A program made the position numbers and the translations under genes. A stretch of 64,000 bases of DNA from Pirellulaceae bacterium (GTDB lineage: Bacteria; Planctomycetota; Planctomycetia; Pirellulales; Pirellulaceae): contig JAHDXO010000001.1 of the NCBI GenBank assembly GCA_023382975.1, forward strand, positions 372,001-436,000, given 5' to 3'. Under the pieces are notes generated by a model, which saw only the letters and a program-made list of their open reading frames with translations, did not search any database and was not told the origin of the DNA. Shown one piece after another: positions 61,101-64,000 of this stretch (positions are counted from its first letter, which is position 1; each line of letters opens with the position of its first letter).

Positions 61101-64000
61101 AGCCAGAGCAACTTCCTGGACGTGCTGGCCAACGATCTGATCACTCCCGATACGAACGAAACACTGCGGATCGTCAGCGTCGGTTCCACCAGCCACGGCG
61201 GGACCGTGACGATCGCGCCGAACGGAACCCATCTGCTGTACACGCCTCCGGCCGGATTCTCGGGCAACGAGACGTTCAGCTACACGATCCGCGACCGAGC
61301 TGCGGGCGATGCGAGCGGCTTGCAGAGCACTGCCAGCGTAATGATGACCGTCGAGACCGTCGCCCGGCCGACAGCCCGGCCCGACACCGCGACGGTCCAG
61401 GAAGACTCGACCGCCAATGCGGTCCAGGTGTTGGCCAACGACGATCCCGTGGTGACGGGCGGCACGCTGCGAGTCGTCCTGGTCACGCAGTCCAAGTTCG
61501 GCGGTACCGTGACCATCGCGGGCGGAGGCACGCATGTGCTTTACACGCCGGCAGCGAATTTCTTCGGCGAAGACACGTTCACCTACACGGTCGAAGAAGT
61601 CGACGGCGAGCGCGCAACCGCGTCGGTCACGATGACCGTGCAGAACGTGAACGATCCGCCGACGGCCAACGACGACACCTACCAGGTCAGCAAGGGCTCT
61701 GCCACCAAGACGCTGAACGTGTTGGAGAACGACAGCATTCTCCCGGATGCCAACGAGGTCTTGACGATCACCGCCGTGACACAAGGATCGCAAGGCGGCA
61801 CCGTGGCCATTGCCACCGGCGGCCAAGCGATCCTCTACACGCCGTCGGCCAACACGAGCCTGCCCGATACCTACACCGAGACCTTTACCTACACGGTCGG
61901 AGACGGCTCGGGCGAAACGGATACGGCCACGGTCACGATCCAGATCCGGCCTTACACGGCGCGGGACATCGGCGGCATGGTGATGCACTCGGCGAGCACG
62001 CGGGGCATCGGCGGCATGGCGGTCAATCTCCAGGGCGTGGACGACTTCAATGGGCCGATCGTGCTGGCCAGTCAAACGCTGGGAAACGGAGCATACATGT
62101 TCGCCGACTTGGCGCCCGGCAGTTATCAACTGAAGACAAATGCCGAGCCGTTCCTGGTGCAATCGAACACGGTCCTGACGGTCGTGTCGGGCGATGGAGA
62201 CGGTAGCAGCCTGAACAACAACTTCAATTCGATCGCGAGGGACCCTGCCACCCTCAGTATCGCAGACTTCCTGGCGCGAGCGCCCGGCCGCTCCGCGATC
62301 TCGCCGTCCAACAGCGTGTTGGTCGCGGCGCAAGCGGGCAGTCCGCAGAGTTGGTATTCCTTCCAATCGGGCTGGCAGGACTACACGCAGTTGCAAGCGC
62401 ATCTCTCCAGCGATGCCAGTCAACTGACCTTGACCGCCATTCACAGCAACGGACAGCAGTACCAGGGAACCGTCGCCCTGAACGCATCGAGCTACGTCAA
62501 GCGGTTGGCGAATTCCGGCGGCGCCCATCTGGTTCGCATCGATGCTGGTCCGACGCAACTGGGCATGCAGCCTGTTGCCAACGTGCCCGTGGTCACCGTC
62601 ACGCCGAAGGTTACCAAGAGCACGACGCCGACCATCACGGGCACCGTCAGCAGCGGTACGCTGCAGGTGGTCGTCAACAATCGCACGTATTCGCCCGGCG
62701 ACGGGAACCTGACCGTTACCGGAACGAATTGGTCGCTGGCGATCCCCACCGCGCACGCCTTGCCGCAAGGAACGTACAACGTTTCCGCCAAAGCGACCGG
62801 TTCGGCGGGACAAGTAGGCAACGACGCCACCGCCAATGAACTGGTGGTCGACACCGCGCCCCCGACGGTGACCGTCACGACGCTTACCACAGCCGACACC
62901 ACGCCGAACATCACGGGAACCGTCAGCGACGGCGCGCTGCAAGTCGCCGTGAACAACCGCACGTACACGGTTGGGGACGGCAATCTGACCGTCAGCGGCA
63001 CCACGTGGACGTTGGCGATTCCCGCCGCCCACGCTTTGGCCGCTGGGACGTACAACGTGACCGCCTCGGCCACGGATGCGGCGGGCAATACCGGCAGCGA
63101 TACGACCAACAATGAATTGGTGGTCGATTTGTCGGTGCCGACAGTCACGGTAACCCCGTTGACCACCAAGGACAACACGCCCATCGTGACCGGAACCGTC
63201 AGCGCCGGCACCCTGCAAGTGGTTGTCAACGGTCGCACGTACGCGGTTGGTGGTGGTGCGTTGACGGTCAACGGCACCGCCTGGACCCTGCAGATTCCCG
63301 CCGCGGATCAGTTGGCCGACGGTACGTACAGCGTCACCGCGTCGGCGACCAATTCTGCAGGCACGGTCGGCACCGACACAACCGCCAACGAGTTGGTCAT
63401 CGACACCGTGCCACCGACGGTCACCGTCACCTCGAAGATCACCGCGGACACGACGCCGACCATCGCCGGGACGGTCAGTGACGGCACGTTGACCGTCGTC
63501 GTCAACAGCCGCACCTATACCGCGGGCGACGGCAATCTGACGGTCACCGGCACGGCTTGGAGCTTGACGATCCCCGCGGCCCACGCACTGACCGCGGGTA
63601 CGTACAGCGTCACCGCCTCGGCCACCGATGCGGCGGGCAATACCGGCAGCGATACGACCACCAACGAACTGGTGATCGACACCAGCGTGCCCGTCGTGAC
63701 GGTCAATTCCTTGCGTACCAAGGACACCACGCCCACCATCACGGGAACGGTCAGCGCCGGCGCGTTGCAGGTGACCGTGAATAGTCAGGCGTATACGGTC
63801 GGCGACGGCAATTTGACCGTCAGCGGTACGGCGTGGACGCTGCAAATCCCGGCGGCCCGGGCGCTGGCCGAGGGTACCTACTCCGTCACGGCCTCGGCGA
63901 CCAACCAGGCGGGCAGCACGGGCACGGACAGCACCAGCAACGAACTGGTCGTGGACACTACCGCGCCGGTTGTCACCGTCAACTCGTTGAGCACCGCCGA
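58107..64000 (+). CDS. Giant secreted surface protein: thioredoxin-like, cyclophilin, cadherin-like and Ig-like repeats (3' end beyond window)
   Basis: The frame is open from 58107 to the right edge, over 1964 codons. ATG 58044 is an alternative start. The basic N-terminus leads to LIFESLEIRNLLAGD, an LEPR-LLAGD-like motif seen at the N-terminus of large planctomycete exported proteins. A thioredoxin-like segment has Cys113-Ser-Phe-Cys116 (YSAAWCSFCTAQKQLF). A cyclophilin domain at about 255-385 has LFHRVIDGFVIQGGDPTGTG and SQFFVTLG. Beta domains follow, including a cohesin-like stretch near residues 750-890 (WVFAYVQDIRTPAEGVFAAY). Four cadherin-like units at about 60780-61956 each carry NVLANDV and TFTYTI patterns. 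Then come Ig-like repeats of 92 residues. Confidence 0.88.
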   Translation, partial: MNHKRLSSRAKRRVLRMGKGSANADRGRRNRLIFESLEIRNLLAGDLFSAWAADDMVDDGQSAEIVSTTSTAFTALATAEGESAAEGEDAPDLVAFAKALTDAGVKLYSAAWCSFCTAQKQLFQDGGSYLPFIEVTNPDRTLNAIGIANNIDSFPTWDFPPTTAFPAGKREEGVLSLQELSQLSGVAIPTSSLPYIKPLPDTTLLAGSPLHVALDGYDPNGGPLTYTVTSDNALVTPTLLQGNRSMRIQVAGYGDMVFQLFEQRAERPADRVIELASTGFYDGILFHRVIDGFVIQGGDPTGTGSGGSTLGTFDDQFHVDLQHNQAGILSYAKSSDDTNDSQFFVTLGATRHLDFNHSIFGLLVEGKAVLDAIGKTATGTGDRPTFDIRMTTVEIFQDTENAVVMLKADPAAVGQQANITVTVTDNTGNQVQDTFRATVAADTVNGGPFLADLPDFQTTPGTPVQIQLTATDVEGDPVFFDAFERGTVDYQLSVNNTTGLVTVTPPAGYVGPLEVLVGVRALNGSGTTDTWDSQIVKVNVLAGDLTLDLLATSDSNIDNDNVTNVTNMTFRVGNTTSGALVQIRHNGSVIGQGTATGTSIDIATNNLAALGDGTYPLTAVQTIGGVTSDPSNTLNVTLDTTPPVPLTSTPPTTATNGIEVLYDAQHPEEGTPGFGYSLSGAPAGAVIDPVTGVMRWTPTTAQGGANVFQVVAKDLAGNLRTQDLNINVTVVDQEVLIELVVVDAEENPVTTISAGEDFWVFAYVQDIRTPAEGVFAAYADISFNSTIVSSKANSLSDVIFGTKYQNGKSGFFNTPGLIDEIGAFGPITPVGGGKELLFALPFRAEQAGEVTIRLDPSDTVGREVLVFGQNEPVAWNAITLTNATLTVSAGLTAVSDLFNVDEDSVNFPLNVLANDVNEMGGTVTITQVGTTSHGGTVTIGTNGQNLLYSPAANFFGEETFTYTITNNGLTSTGSVTVQVAPVNDAPTAVSDTFTVDKDSQSNFLDVLANDLITPDTNETLRIVSVGSTSHGGTVTIAPNGTHLLYTPPAGFSGNETFSYTIRDRAAGDASGLQSTASVMMTVETVARPTARPDTATVQEDSTANAVQVLANDDPVVTGGTLRVVLVTQSKFGGTVTIAGGGTHVLYTPAANFFGEDTFTYTVEEVDGERATASVTMTVQNVNDPPTANDDTYQVSKGSATKTLNVLENDSILPDANEVLTITAVTQGSQGGTVAIATGGQAILYTPSANTSLPDTYTETFTYTVGDGSGETDTATVTIQIRPYTARDIGGMVMHSASTRGIGGMAVNLQGVDDFNGPIVLASQTLGNGAYMFADLAPGSYQLKTNAEPFLVQSNTVLTVVSGDGDGSSLNNNFNSIARDPATLSIADFLARAPGRSAISPSNSVLVAAQAGSPQSWYSFQSGWQDYTQLQAHLSSDASQLTLTAIHSNGQQYQGTVALNASSYVKRLANSGGAHLVRIDAGPTQLGMQPVANVPVVTVTPKVTKSTTPTITGTVSSGTLQVVVNNRTYSPGDGNLTVTGTNWSLAIPTAHALPQGTYNVSAKATGSAGQVGNDATANELVVDTAPPTVTVTTLTTADTTPNITGTVSDGALQVAVNNRTYTVGDGNLTVSGTTWTLAIPAAHALAAGTYNVTASATDAAGNTGSDTTNNELVVDLSVPTVTVTPLTTKDNTPIVTGTVSAGTLQVVVNGRTYAVGGGALTVNGTAWTLQIPAADQLADGTYSVTASATNSAGTVGTDTTANELVIDTVPPTVTVTSKITADTTPTIAGTVSDGTLTVVVNSRTYTAGDGNLTVTGTAWSLTIPAAHALTAGTYSVTASATDAAGNTGSDTTTNELVIDTSVPVVTVNSLRTKDTTPTITGTVSAGALQVTVNSQAYTVGDGNLTVSGTAWTLQIPAARALAEGTYSVTASATNQAGSTGTDSTSNELVVDTTAPVVTVNSLSTA
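62586..64000 (+). repeat. Tandem 276-bp coding repeats (Ig-like units)
   Basis: Units begin at 62586, 62862, 63138, 63414, 63690 and 63966, spaced exactly 276 bp (92 residues) with no indels. Each contains TPTITGTVS, NRTYTVGDGNLTVSGTAW, then GTYSVTASATDAAGNTGSD and NELVVDT. Alternate units are more alike than neighbours: units 2 and 4 share ADTTP and TDAAGNTGSDTT; units 3 and 5 share TKD and WTLQIPAA. The array continues past the window edge. Confidence 0.95.

Noticed and set aside
59739-63845. A 1368-codon open frame on the minus strand
   Set aside because: It is the antisense of the large surface protein. Its His/Arg/Gly-rich composition mirrors the repeated Thr/Val/Asp codons, and it has no domain.
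62586-64000. Regular repeats considered as CRISPR
   Set aside because: The period is 276 bp, the units are coding and near identical throughout, and no spacer/repeat alternation of 25-40 bp exists.

Overview
The window reads as chromosomal DNA of a GC-rich planctomycete, probably a Pirellulales-type member of the Planctomycetota. The evidence is the set of families typical of that phylum: DUF1559 proteins, a DUF1549/DUF1553 c-type cytochrome protein beside a Tat-exported DUF1501 protein, DUF1080, Ser/Thr kinases paired with ECF sigma factors, a very large surface protein with an LEPR-like N-terminal motif, and short palindromic repeats between genes. Genes are dense. Apart from the first and last, which are cut by the window edges, most appear intact.

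Layout. 1-2.8 kb: an RluA-type pseudouridine synthase (cut by the left edge) divergent from a YgiQ radical SAM protein. 2.9-10.7 kb: a minus-strand run of two DUF1559 paralogues, a PL10-type pectate lyase, thpR, a DUF1080 protein and leuS. 11.4-17.6 kb: a small lipoprotein, then trpF, ahcY, a DUF1015 gene, three parS sites, parA and parB. The parS-parAB cluster suggests a place near the replication origin. 17.6-19.7 kb: a 2.1-kb cassette holding an S8 subtilase without a signal peptide and an 85-aa partner gene. It is bracketed by a 135-bp direct duplication of the parB 3' end, so it looks like an insertion between parB and the neighbouring kinase gene.

19.8-27.1 kb: two divergent signalling loci. 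One is an ECF sigma factor with a Ser/Thr kinase. The other is an ECF sigma factor followed by an unusual anti-sigma/alpha-2-macroglobulin-like membrane protein and diacylglycerol kinase. 27.3-39.4 kb: an M14 carboxypeptidase, a cysteine desulfurase, a beta-propeller protein with an embedded methyltransferase domain, a decayed DUF1501 gene, lysA, an exported protein of unknown function, infA and a secretin-domain protein. 39.7-43.9 kb: aceE-aceF (pyruvate dehydrogenase E1 and E2). 44.2-48.6 kb: a Tad pilus core operon (cpaE-cpaF-tadB-tadC). 48.7-53 kb: the DUF1549/1553 and DUF1501 pair. 53.4-57.6 kb: a DUF2306 membrane protein, a nested inverted repeat, a penicillin acylase and an EF-hand protein. 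58.1-64 kb: the first part of a huge secreted protein that joins a thioredoxin-like segment, a cyclophilin domain, cadherin-like repeats and an array of near-identical 276-bp Ig-like repeats running off the window.

The strongest candidates for something undescribed are the subtilase/small-protein cassette at the parB junction, the anti-sigma/macroglobulin fusion, and the redox/cyclophilin/adhesin fusion at the right end. All function calls come from reading motifs by eye. No database search was run.
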